A stretch of DNA of 64,000 bases from JANLVJ01 sp031363945 (lineage in GTDB: Bacteria > Bacteroidota > Bacteroidia > Sphingobacteriales > Sphingobacteriaceae), in the NCBI GenBank assembly GCA_031363945.1, contig JANLVJ010000056.1:1-64000 (forward strand), written 5' to 3'. Positions 26,899 to 35,071 of the stretch are shown here, piece by piece; position 1 is the stretch's first letter, and every line of letters starts with the position of its first letter. The notes below the pieces were generated by a model. That model was not told the DNA's origin, made no database searches, and was given only the letters and a program-made list of their open reading frames with translations. Position numbers and translations under genes: made by a program.

Positions 26899-27471
26899 TT
26901 AGAACTTAAATACATTTCGGGCGTCCTGATAGGTTTCTAATTTATATCCTTGTGATTTGGAATAAGCAACTCCCGAAATCGGAATGATTGCGTATTTCAC
27001 TAAAATATCATAGTAGTAGGGTGAACTATTGGTCGAAAAAGTAATACTTCCTGGGCTCAGACTATAATAATTAAATGAGAAAGTCCCATTATTATACGGT
27101 AGGGGGAAATAACTCCCGTTTATAAACATGGCTACATAAATTGCACTATTGTGTAATCTTAAAGCTGTTAGGTCTGGGGCGGCGTAAGTTGCCGTATTTG
27201 CCACGCCATTCTGTACCCAGTCTGCAGTGTGAATAGTCAAACTATCTAAAATTACATTTGCATTGCCTTTGGCCCCGGTAGCGCCCTGAGCTCCTGCTGT
27301 TCCTGGCAAGCCATTGGCTCCTCCCGGCCCAGCAGGTCCTCCCGGTCCGGCAGGTCCTGTTGCACCATTTGCACCAGTCGGTCCGGTTGGTCCGGTTGGT
27401 CCGTCTTTTGTACATGAATTCATGAGAATCATTGTTGCCATTATGAAAGGCAATAATAGTGTAACTTTCAT
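26899..27471 (-). CDS. Collagen-like lipoprotein
   Basis: A 190-residue protein with a signal peptide and lipobox MNSC (Cys20). Next come sixteen Gly-X-Y triplets without interruption (from DGPTGPTGPTGANG to GAKGNA, about residues 24-71), which should form a collagen triple helix. A C-terminal domain of about 115 residues follows, with beta-rich and aromatic sequence. Bacteroidota carry many such proteins. The trimer probably projects from the cell surface, and the C-terminal domain could bind a ligand. It is convergent with the Uup-like gene (20 bases apart). Confidence 0.88.
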   Translation of the reverse strand: MKVTLLLPFIMATMILMNSCTKDGPTGPTGPTGANGATGPAGPGGPAGPGGANGLPGTAGAQGATGAKGNANVILDSLTIHTADWVQNGVANTATYAAPDLTALRLHNSAIYVAMFINGSYFPLPYNNGTFSFNYYSLSPGSITFSTNSSPYYYDILVKYAIIPISGVAYSKSQGYKLETYQDARNVFKF

Positions 27472-27661
27472 CTTGCTTAGATTAGGCTTGTAAATTAATG
27501 ATTTTCTCTAGAGTACAATACAGTTATTAAACCCTTTTTTAAAGCGTTAGAACTACCTGTTTCTTTAGTGAAAAACCATTTTTACCCCGTTTTTTTACCC
27601 GATGGCCGTCTTTTAAGCCTGAATCATTCTCATAATTATTGGCTCAATTTGATTATCGCAT

Positions 27662-30550
27662 ATGGATCATAAATCAGCATCAATCAGAGAATTACATCTA
27701 TCAGGCCAGTCTATCCTGGCGTTACCATTTTCTATCAGGGTGCTTCTTGAAAATGTCCTGAGAAATCAGGACGATTTTGCTATTACCAAGGAACATCTTG
27801 AGACACTTTTAACCTGGAACGGCCATCCGGGAGAAAGGGAAATTCCCTTCAAACCAGCTCGGGTGCTCATGCAGGATTTTACGGGCGTACCGGCAGTGGT
27901 CGATCTTGCGTCAATCAGGGCAGAAGTAGTTCGCCGGGGAGGTGATGGGAGTAAAATTAATCCGGCAATCCCTGTAGATCTGGTAATAGACCATTCGGTA
28001 CAGGTTGATTTTTTTGGTACAAGTGCTGCCCTGTCACAAAATGTTGAACTCGAATACGAACGTAATAAAGAACGATATCAATTATTAAAATGGGCACAGC
28101 AGGGTCTTGATAATTTTTCTGTAGTGCCACCAGGCATGGGTATCTGCCATCAGGTAAACTTAGAATACCTGGCTAAAGTTGTCATTGAGCGTGATGGATG
28201 GGTCTTTCCAGATTCTCTTGTTGGAACAGATTCACATACTCCGATGATAAATGGTTTGGGTGTACTTGGATGGGGAGTTGGAGGCATTGAAGCTGAAGCA
28301 GCTTTATTGGGGCAGCCCGTATATTTTACCTGCCCCCAGGTTATCGGGCTGAAGTTTACAGGCAAATTACAGGAAGGTGTTACTGCTACAGATATGGTTC
28401 TGGCTACGACTGCCCTTGTACGTAAGTTTGGCGTTGTTGGCAAGTTCGTCGAAGTCTTTGGTGAAGGGCTTGATTCGTTAACAGTGCCAGACCGGGCAAC
28501 AATAGCGAACATGTCTCCCGAATTTGGGTGTACAGTGACTTATTTTCCAATAGACGATCAAACCCTTGTCTATTTACGTCGCACAGGACGGTCGCCAGAA
28601 CAGATCAGGCTGGTTGAAAAATATGCCCGGGAAAATATGCTTTGGCGTGAAGATGAGCATTTAATCAGGTATACGGCAGTTATAGAACTCGACCTGAGCT
28701 CTGTTCAGGCTTCTGTCGCCGGCCCAAGCCGACCTCAGGATAAAATTCTGATTCAAGACCTGCATGCTACTTTCGGCCGCCTGATAAAAGAGCAATATTC
28801 CCGTGATTATATCCCGGTTTCTGAAAGGCGTGAAAATGCCTGGTTGTCAGAGGGTGGGTCAGGTACTACATTTACAGATAGCAAACTCTCGCCTGAATTG
28901 CCTGCAGGTAAAACATCTGTAGCTTCTGGCCGTGCAAATGCTGTGACAGGGATACTAAAAGGGATACTATCAGAAACGGCAGCAACAAGGTCACCTGCTA
29001 GTCTAGGAGATACCCCCACTACAATTTCACCCAGTACTCAGGTAATGGCATCTTCAATCAGAACCATGCGCATTAAGCATGATAATGAAGAATTCACCCT
29101 GAGTGATGGTTCCATTGTCATTGCTGCCATAACGAGCTGCACCAATACGTCTAATCCATCGGTTATGATTGGTGCAGGCCTGGTTGCACGTAAAGCAATT
29201 GAAAAAGGTATTCAGGTAAAACCATGGGTTAAAACAAGTCTGGCTCCAGGTTCTAAGGTGGTAACAGAATACTTGCGAAGAGTTAACCTGCTGGCAGATC
29301 TCGAAGCTCTGCATTTTCATACGGTAGGTTATGGCTGTACAACCTGTATTGGTAATAGCGGGCCCTTACCAGCCCCGATAGCTGAAGCGGTAGATCGTTC
29401 TGATCTGGTGGTGTCTGCAGTTTTGTCAGGCAACCGAAATTTTGAAGCCAGGGTTCATCCCCAGGTTAAAATGAATTTTCTTGCCTCTCCTATGTTAGTG
29501 GTTGCTTTTGCCTTGGCTGGTCGAATAGATATTGATCTTAAAACTGAACCATTGGGTATTGACCCAAATGGTTTCCCTGTTTTTCTACATGATATCTGGC
29601 CAACCCAGCAAGAAATAAATGATACCATGCTCATTGCTGTTCAGGAGCATGACTATAAATCTACCTATGCTGTTATCTTCGACGGTGAAGAGCAATGGCA
29701 GAAACTTGATGCCCCAACAGGTAAGAATTATAGCTGGGCACCCGATTCAACCTATATTAAAGAAGCTCCTTTTTTCAAAAATTTACCTGAGGTGCCAGAA
29801 CCTGTAAAAGATATTCTGAATTCAAGAGTACTTTTAAAATTGGGAGACTCGGTAACAACTGATCATATTTCTCCAGCAGGTTCTTTCTCTGTTAATTCAT
29901 CAGCAGGCAAATACCTGATTTCTCAAGGCATTGATAAGAAAATGTTTAATTCTTATGGTTCAAGAAGAGGTAATCATGAAGTAATGATCAGAGGAACATT
30001 TGCCAACGTGCGTATTAAAAACCAAATTGCAACTGTTGAGGGGGGGGTTACGACACATTTTCCATCAAATGAATCCTTGTCTGTTTATGATGCTGCCACA
30101 CGTTATGCAAAAGAAAAAGTCAACCTTATTATTCTGGCAGGAAAAGAGTACGGGAGTGGTTCGTCTCGTGACTGGGCAGCCAAGGGTACAATTTTACTGG
30201 GCGTTAAAGCCGTAATAGCGGAAAGTTTTGAGCGCATACATCGCAGTAATCTTGTCGGTATGGGTGTTTTACCCCTCGAATATCTCGAGAATGAAAATGC
30301 GCTGGTATTGGGTTTACAAGGAAATGAAACTTATTCAGTTATCGGGCTTGAGAACTCATTAAGCCCGGGTAAAATTCTTCAGGTTAGTGTCTTAAATAAT
30401 TCAGGAGAAGAAAAAACGTTTAAAGTCAAGAGTAGACTTGATTCCCTGATAGAAATTGAATATTACCGGAACCAGGGAATTCTTCAATATGTTTTACGCG
30501 ATTTTCTTAGCAAAGGAATTAAACAGACAAACGATGATAACAACCATTGA
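27662..30550 (+). CDS. acnA: Aconitate hydratase (AcnA type) with extra segment
   Basis: A 962-residue aconitase that interconverts citrate and isocitrate in the TCA cycle through a [4Fe-4S] cluster. Cluster ligands are Cys493 (SCTNTSNP), Cys559 and Cys562 (GYGCTTCIG), with the same 66- and 69-residue spacing as E. coli AcnA. Substrate motifs include VLMQDFTGVPAVVDLA near the N-terminus and YGSGSSRDWAAKG near the C-terminus. About 75 residues around 385-462, rich in Ser, Thr, Gly and Ala, are absent from usual members of about 890 residues. The N-terminus is about 20 residues shorter than usual, and an upstream stop codon (27650-27652) rules out extension. A hydrolase-fold gene overlaps its end. 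Confidence 0.95.
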   Translation: MDHKSASIRELHLSGQSILALPFSIRVLLENVLRNQDDFAITKEHLETLLTWNGHPGEREIPFKPARVLMQDFTGVPAVVDLASIRAEVVRRGGDGSKINPAIPVDLVIDHSVQVDFFGTSAALSQNVELEYERNKERYQLLKWAQQGLDNFSVVPPGMGICHQVNLEYLAKVVIERDGWVFPDSLVGTDSHTPMINGLGVLGWGVGGIEAEAALLGQPVYFTCPQVIGLKFTGKLQEGVTATDMVLATTALVRKFGVVGKFVEVFGEGLDSLTVPDRATIANMSPEFGCTVTYFPIDDQTLVYLRRTGRSPEQIRLVEKYARENMLWREDEHLIRYTAVIELDLSSVQASVAGPSRPQDKILIQDLHATFGRLIKEQYSRDYIPVSERRENAWLSEGGSGTTFTDSKLSPELPAGKTSVASGRANAVTGILKGILSETAATRSPASLGDTPTTISPSTQVMASSIRTMRIKHDNEEFTLSDGSIVIAAITSCTNTSNPSVMIGAGLVARKAIEKGIQVKPWVKTSLAPGSKVVTEYLRRVNLLADLEALHFHTVGYGCTTCIGNSGPLPAPIAEAVDRSDLVVSAVLSGNRNFEARVHPQVKMNFLASPMLVVAFALAGRIDIDLKTEPLGIDPNGFPVFLHDIWPTQQEINDTMLIAVQEHDYKSTYAVIFDGEEQWQKLDAPTGKNYSWAPDSTYIKEAPFFKNLPEVPEPVKDILNSRVLLKLGDSVTTDHISPAGSFSVNSSAGKYLISQGIDKKMFNSYGSRRGNHEVMIRGTFANVRIKNQIATVEGGVTTHFPSNESLSVYDAATRYAKEKVNLIILAGKEYGSGSSRDWAAKGTILLGVKAVIAESFERIHRSNLVGMGVLPLEYLENENALVLGLQGNETYSVIGLENSLSPGKILQVSVLNNSGEEKTFKVKSRLDSLIEIEYYRNQGILQYVLRDFLSKGIKQTNDDNNH

Positions 30551-31112
30551 CGAAAAAACAGCATTGATTCTGATAGACTTTCAGTATTTAAACACCAGAC
30601 GCGAATTGATTCATCCGGCCCTTGAAGTATTGACAAATGCTGCAAAACTTGGTCAGGCATTTCGTAGAAATGACCAGCTTGTGATTGTGGTAAATGTAAA
30701 CCCTGCTGGTGCTCCCTGGACAAAAACACGAAAGGAATCCCAGCCTGAAGAGACAACTTCCGGCCCTGACGCTTTTGAAATTGATGATAGGCTAAATGCT
30801 GATGCAAATGATTTATTTATAACCAAGAAATCCTGGAATGCATTTTTTGATACGGGCCTGCACGAACAATTAAAAGCCCGAGGTATTACCGGAGTGGTTC
30901 TGGCAGGCCTGTCAACCAGCATAGGGGTTGAAGGTACAGCAAGAGCGGCTCTTGAATATGGTTATAATGTCAGCTTTGCAGTAGATGCCATGAGTGACAC
31001 CAGTTTAGCGTCTCATAATAACTGTCTTACACATGTCTTTCCACGTATAGGTGAATTAGGAACTATAGAAGAAATAATTGAAAAAATGCATTTAAAAAAT
31101 GTCTTATATTAA
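30534..31112 (+). CDS. Isochorismatase-fold hydrolase without catalytic Cys
   Basis: A 192-residue protein starting at 30534, inside the last codons of aconitase (17-base overlap, translationally coupled). The alpha/beta isochorismatase fold is clear: Asp15 in LILIDFQ, Lys98 in KKSWNAFFDTGL and LAGLSTSIGVEGTARAALEYG. The usual nucleophilic Cys ('C-V-E-x-T-A-R') is Gly131. True isochorismatases also have Gly-type residues here, so hydrolysis without a covalent Cys step is possible. Amidase or nicotinamidase chemistry is unlikely. The substrate is unknown. The overlap suggests co-expression with aconitase and the VOC gene. Confidence 0.85.
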   Translation: MITTIDEKTALILIDFQYLNTRRELIHPALEVLTNAAKLGQAFRRNDQLVIVVNVNPAGAPWTKTRKESQPEETTSGPDAFEIDDRLNADANDLFITKKSWNAFFDTGLHEQLKARGITGVVLAGLSTSIGVEGTARAALEYGYNVSFAVDAMSDTSLASHNNCLTHVFPRIGELGTIEEIIEKMHLKNVLY

Positions 31113-31115
31113 GAC

Positions 31116-31574
31116 ATGAAAAACGAAATACTTTACCTTCTTTTTGGTTTAGGAGTGGCTTATCCGGCAAAACTTAAGGCACAAAATACTGATATTCCTC
31201 AATTTAGTCATTCAACCATCTTTGTAACTGATCTTAAAACTGCAGTTGATTTTTACACCAATATCATTCAGTTACCCGTTATCCCTGAACCATTTCATGA
31301 TGGCAGGCATGTTTGGTTTAAGGTCGGCCCACATAGCCAGATTCATGTGGTATCGGGTGCCACGTCAAGAATTGCCCATGATATTAATATTCATATGGCT
31401 TTTTCGGTTGCCTCAGTTGATCGCTTTATACAACACCTGGATGCGGTAGGTCAAAAATATGGAAATTGGAATATCTCAGCAAAATCAATTCAACTTAGAC
31501 CCGACGGCATCAAACAGATTTACCTCCAAGACCCTGATGGGTACTGGATTGAAATAAATGACGATGTGAAGTAA
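31116..31574 (+). CDS. Exported VOC-superfamily (glyoxalase/bleomycin-resistance-like) protein
   Basis: A 152-residue VOC protein. Residues 1-22 look like a weak signal peptide (YLLFGLGVAYPAKLKAQ). The betaalphabetabetabeta modules follow: SHSTIFVTDLKTAVDFYTNIIQLPV, VWFKVGPHSQIHVVSG, then INIHMAFSVASVDRFI and IYLQDPDGYWIEINDD. Metal ligands are likely the His in SHST, His in IHVV and Glu in YWIEIN. Members are glyoxalases, ring-cleaving dioxygenases or binding proteins; which one applies is not visible. It lies 3 bases after the isochorismatase-fold gene, in one operon. Confidence 0.85.
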   Translation: MKNEILYLLFGLGVAYPAKLKAQNTDIPQFSHSTIFVTDLKTAVDFYTNIIQLPVIPEPFHDGRHVWFKVGPHSQIHVVSGATSRIAHDINIHMAFSVASVDRFIQHLDAVGQKYGNWNISAKSIQLRPDGIKQIYLQDPDGYWIEINDDVK

Positions 31575-31601
31575 ATTTTACTTTCAGTATAACAAAAACA
31601 A

Positions 31602-31635
31602 AGACCCAAGCCTGTTTTGTCAAGCTTACGGGTCT
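31602..31635. terminator. Two-way terminator
   Basis: AGACCCAAGC (31602-31611) pairs with GCTT-GGGTCT (31624-31635) with a 2-base bulge and a 12-base loop, between the convergent VOC and propeller genes. GTTTGTTTA follows on the plus strand. Confidence 0.6.
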
Positions 31636-31648
31636 GTTTGTTTAGTGT

Positions 31649-32671
31649 CTATTTTCCGATTTCAAGCACATGAAATGTTCCGGGAACCATTTTAGGGTAC
31701 CCACCTGCTGGGTTTGCTATCGTTTTAGCTGCTGAAAGGAATAAATGATGTGACTTTAAATCAATCGTAATGGTACGTGCGCTTTTTTCAGAAGGAATGC
31801 TTTGAATCAACTTAAAATGATCAGCATTTAACTCCCGAACTACTGAAATTGTGCCTTCTCCATTTGAAGCAAATGCCAGCTTTAGAGCAGGATCAAAAAC
31901 CAAACCATCGCTACCACCGATAGGAAATTTTGCCAGGTTATCACCATTTGTAGCATCCATGATGACCATTGTTTTATTTCCCCCACAGGCAATAAATAAA
32001 CGATTGGTTTTACGGTCAATATCAAGACCAGTAGGTTCTTGACCTGATTTGATTTTATAACGGGTTACGACTTTATAGGTCATGGCATCAATGACAATAA
32101 CTTCATTAGTAGTTTCAGCATTCACAAAGATTTTTCCCTTACCATTTGAAACAGCTGTTTCAGGTTTTGCGCCTAGTGCAATAGTAGCCACAACTTTATC
32201 TGTAGCCACATCAATTACTGTTGCATCCTCACTTTTACCATTGCAGGTATATATTTTCTTTGAAAAATCATCATAGAAAATAGCATCTGGGTTTGATCCG
32301 CAAGGAATAGTTGCAATGACTTTATTTGTACGTAAATCAAATACAGAAACGGTATTTGTTTTTCCATTGCTCGTATAGCCCTTATTTAAGGCCAGCGCTA
32401 CAGCGATGCCGTGAACACCCTGTGTGTTTGAGATAATTCCTGTTGAATCTCCTGTCTTCAGATTGATGATATTTACCTGATTACCATGTGAAACATAGAG
32501 CCTGTTGAGTTCAGGTACAGCAAATAAATAATCCCAGCCTCCAGCGCTTTTGATGGGTAAAGATTTAATCTTTCGATAACCCGTTTTATCCTGGGCTGTA
32601 GCATTCTGTTGATTAAACGCTAAAACCGATACCAGAATGATAAAATTGAATAGTTTGATTTTGAGCTTCAT
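31649..32671 (-). CDS. YncE-like secreted beta-propeller protein
   Basis: A 340-residue protein with a Sec signal peptide (cut after NATAQ). The mature part is a chain of YVTN/YncE propeller blades: VSHGNQVNIINLKTGDSTGII, GYTSNGKTNTVSVFDLRTNKVIATI, YTCNGKSEDATVIDVATDKVVATIALG, and others, making about six or seven blades. YncE proteins are periplasmic or extracellular and bind DNA or partner proteins; no enzymatic residues are seen. Single gene, leftward. Convergent with the aconitase operon. Confidence 0.9.
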   Translation of the reverse strand: MKLKIKLFNFIILVSVLAFNQQNATAQDKTGYRKIKSLPIKSAGGWDYLFAVPELNRLYVSHGNQVNIINLKTGDSTGIISNTQGVHGIAVALALNKGYTSNGKTNTVSVFDLRTNKVIATIPCGSNPDAIFYDDFSKKIYTCNGKSEDATVIDVATDKVVATIALGAKPETAVSNGKGKIFVNAETTNEVIVIDAMTYKVVTRYKIKSGQEPTGLDIDRKTNRLFIACGGNKTMVIMDATNGDNLAKFPIGGSDGLVFDPALKLAFASNGEGTISVVRELNADHFKLIQSIPSEKSARTITIDLKSHHLFLSAAKTIANPAGGYPKMVPGTFHVLEIGK

Positions 32672-32936
32672 ATACCAATTATTAAGAATTTCAAAGTTAT
32701 TTAATCATTCAGAAAAAACAGGTAACCTGTGTATCATTTTTAGTAAGAAATGCTTGTTTTGGTTATTCTATCAATTGGTTTTGTGATAGCACAAAATTAC
32801 AGGGCTAAATTATATTTAACTACCTGGTACATAATTTCATGGTAATTAAAATTATTGATTTAAATTATATGTTGCAACACGTAAGAACAATACGCGATCT
32901 TTGTTGTGTATTAATGAAAATAATTTGATTGCGAAT

Positions 32937-33989
32937 ATGAAAGACGTAAAAACTTACGCGGCCCTGAGTGCCGAAACTCCACTTGTACCGTTTAAAATTG
33001 ACAGACGTGAGCCTGGTGTGCAGGATGTTGAAATTGAAATTTTATTCTGTGGTGTTTGCCACTCAGATATACATACTGCAAGAGGTGAATGGGGTGCAAC
33101 TATATACCCGGTAGTTCCAGGTCATGAAATTGTTGGTACTGTAACACGGGTTGGAGCAAATGTAACTAATCATAAGGTGGGTGATACTGTTGGAGTTGGC
33201 TGTTTTGTTGATTCCTGTGGTCATTGCGATAATTGTACAGAAGATTTGGAACAATATTGCGAAAATGGTCATACCCAGACTTATAATTCTCTTGAGCAAG
33301 ACAAGAAAACAATCGCGTATGGTGGTTATGCAACCCATATCACCGTTACTGAGCATTTCGTATTAAAGGTTTCGGATAAATTGCCCCTTGCCAGTGTTGC
33401 CCCCTTATTATGCGCTGGAATCACTACGTATTCTCCGCTTCGCCATTGGGGTGTAAAAAAAGGGGATAAGGTTGCTATTGTTGGTTTAGGTGGTCTTGGT
33501 CATATGGCCGTAAAACTTGCTGCTTCTATGGGTGCTGAGGTTACTATTTTATCACGCTCACCTAAAAAGGAAAAAGATGCCATTGAACTTGGTGCCCACC
33601 ACTTTGCACTGACTACCCAGCCTGAAACGATGCAAAAGCTAGCTTCAGGCTTTAACTTTATAATCGATACCGTTTCAGCACTGCATGACTATAATGAATA
33701 TCTGCCCCTGCTGAAAACCAATGGGGTAATGATTTTGCTGGGCGTACCACCAACACCTTCTGAAGTACATGCTGCAAATCTTATTTTTGGCCGTAGAAGC
33801 CTGGTAGGTTCATTAGTAGGTGGCATCAAAGAAACTCAGGAAATGCTGGATTACTGTGCTGAACATACTATCGTTTCAGACATAGAAATCATCAATATTG
33901 ACCAGATAAATGAGGCTTATGAGCGTACACTTGCTGGCGATGTTCATTACCGTTTTGTTATAGATATGGCCTCGCTAAAAAATACATAA
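32937..33989 (+). CDS. Zinc-dependent alcohol dehydrogenase (YahK/CAD type)
   Basis: A 350-residue medium-chain dehydrogenase, taking the ATG at 32937 instead of the TTG 36 bases upstream. Catalytic zinc ligands are Cys41 (CGVCHSDIH), the His in PGHEIVG and a Cys near residue 157. The structural-zinc quartet is in CGHCDNCTEDLEQYC. The Rossmann motif is VGLGGLGHMAVKLA. The sequence matches NADP-dependent cinnamyl-alcohol/aldehyde reductases such as E. coli YahK. It probably reduces aldehydes in the cytoplasm. No operon partner. It is convergent with the thioesterase gene, 3 bases apart. Confidence 0.93.
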   Translation: MKDVKTYAALSAETPLVPFKIDRREPGVQDVEIEILFCGVCHSDIHTARGEWGATIYPVVPGHEIVGTVTRVGANVTNHKVGDTVGVGCFVDSCGHCDNCTEDLEQYCENGHTQTYNSLEQDKKTIAYGGYATHITVTEHFVLKVSDKLPLASVAPLLCAGITTYSPLRHWGVKKGDKVAIVGLGGLGHMAVKLAASMGAEVTILSRSPKKEKDAIELGAHHFALTTQPETMQKLASGFNFIIDTVSALHDYNEYLPLLKTNGVMILLGVPPTPSEVHAANLIFGRRSLVGSLVGGIKETQEMLDYCAEHTIVSDIEIINIDQINEAYERTLAGDVHYRFVIDMASLKNT

Positions 33990-33992
33990 AAA

Positions 33993-34433
33993 TTAGAGGA
34001 GCTGAAAATCTTCAGTTTTTGGAAAAGCTTTCATTGCCGTTACCACTATTTCGGGTACTGGCGATGAAAGCTTTCTAAGTAATGTATTCATCCAGGCGCC
34101 TTCGGCTGTAATAATAGCTAAAGCAGTAAGTTGGTCGTCACCCAAAAAAACATGGCGAAAAGTCCATCTGGAAGCATCACTGCGCATAGTTGAAATTTGA
34201 GTACTGAGGTAAACGATATCACCAAATCTGATTTCTTTTTTAAAGACACATTCTTCCCTGAAAAGCACAGGTCCAAAGTGCTGTTCATTCATTACTTGAG
34301 GGCTAACGCCATAGGCCGTAAGAATCTCAATCCGTTGTTGTGCACCAAAATCATAATAAGCTGAATGACGCAAATGGAAATTTGGGTCAAGATCTGACCA
34401 TCTCACAGATAGTTCTCTGATATAGGTTGACAT
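33993..34433 (-). CDS. Hotdog-fold acyl-CoA thioesterase
   Basis: A 146-residue 4HBT-type protein. Motifs are VRWSDLDPNFHLRHSAYYDFGAQQR, in which the Asp in 'SDLDPN.H' is the usual catalytic residue, FKKEIRFGDIVYLSTQI and WTFRHVFL. These cleave acyl-CoA thioesters; the acyl group is unknown. It lies 5 bases downstream of the DinB-like gene, in the same direction, so both are probably co-translated. Confidence 0.9.
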   Translation of the reverse strand: MSTYIRELSVRWSDLDPNFHLRHSAYYDFGAQQRIEILTAYGVSPQVMNEQHFGPVLFREECVFKKEIRFGDIVYLSTQISTMRSDASRWTFRHVFLGDDQLTALAIITAEGAWMNTLLRKLSSPVPEIVVTAMKAFPKTEDFQLL

Positions 34434-34438
34434 ATAAA

Positions 34439-34891
34439 TCAGACAAGTTTTTTTATCGCCAGAATTGCACCTGCATGAAGGCCTTCATGATAGGGTAAAA
34501 AGGCTATTGCATTAGACAGTGAATTAATTTCAATACCTATTGAAGTGTTCCATGCTTCATAATTTACAAATAGTGATGAAGCAACATCAATTTCCAGGTG
34601 TTCAATACTTGTCATTAATAGTTCTTTGATAGTTTTTATTTCTATCTCAGTAAGATCACGGGTTGGTCGGGTTCCATTTTTGAACTCTTCACTGAATGCT
34701 ACCTCAACATGCCCAGCCAAACCTGAACGCACATAACAGATTCGCTGTAAAACAGCAGACAGATGTGCAATATTCCAGATAATATTATTGTTAAATCCAG
34801 CTGGAATTTTATTTAGCTGGGCATCGCTAAGGTCTTTGGTTATGTTTAGTATATTCTGTCTAATTCGATTAATATTGGTCAACTGGATCAT
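34439..34891 (-). CDS. DinB-like four-helix protein
   Basis: A 150-residue DinB/YfiT-like protein. The typical metal-binding histidines are visible: WNIAHLSAV in helix 2 and HEGLHAGAI in helix 4 (H-x3-H). Such proteins bind a divalent metal and often act as thiol-dependent S-transferases; the substrate is unknown. It precedes the thioesterase gene, from which it is separated by 5 bases. Confidence 0.85.
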   Translation of the reverse strand: MIQLTNINRIRQNILNITKDLSDAQLNKIPAGFNNNIIWNIAHLSAVLQRICYVRSGLAGHVEVAFSEEFKNGTRPTRDLTEIEIKTIKELLMTSIEHLEIDVASSLFVNYEAWNTSIGIEINSLSNAIAFLPYHEGLHAGAILAIKKLV

Positions 34892-35071
34892 TGTATTTAT
34901 TGTAATTAAAACTCAAAACTAACTATAAACTATCAAATGAGATTTTAAATTGAAAAGTCACTTCTACAACTATTAGCTGACAACAAATAACCTAACAGCC
35001 TGTAAACAAAAGAATACAAAAGAAAGTTCTGCATGCAATTTGATGAGGTCTTCAGGCTAGATTATTCTGAA

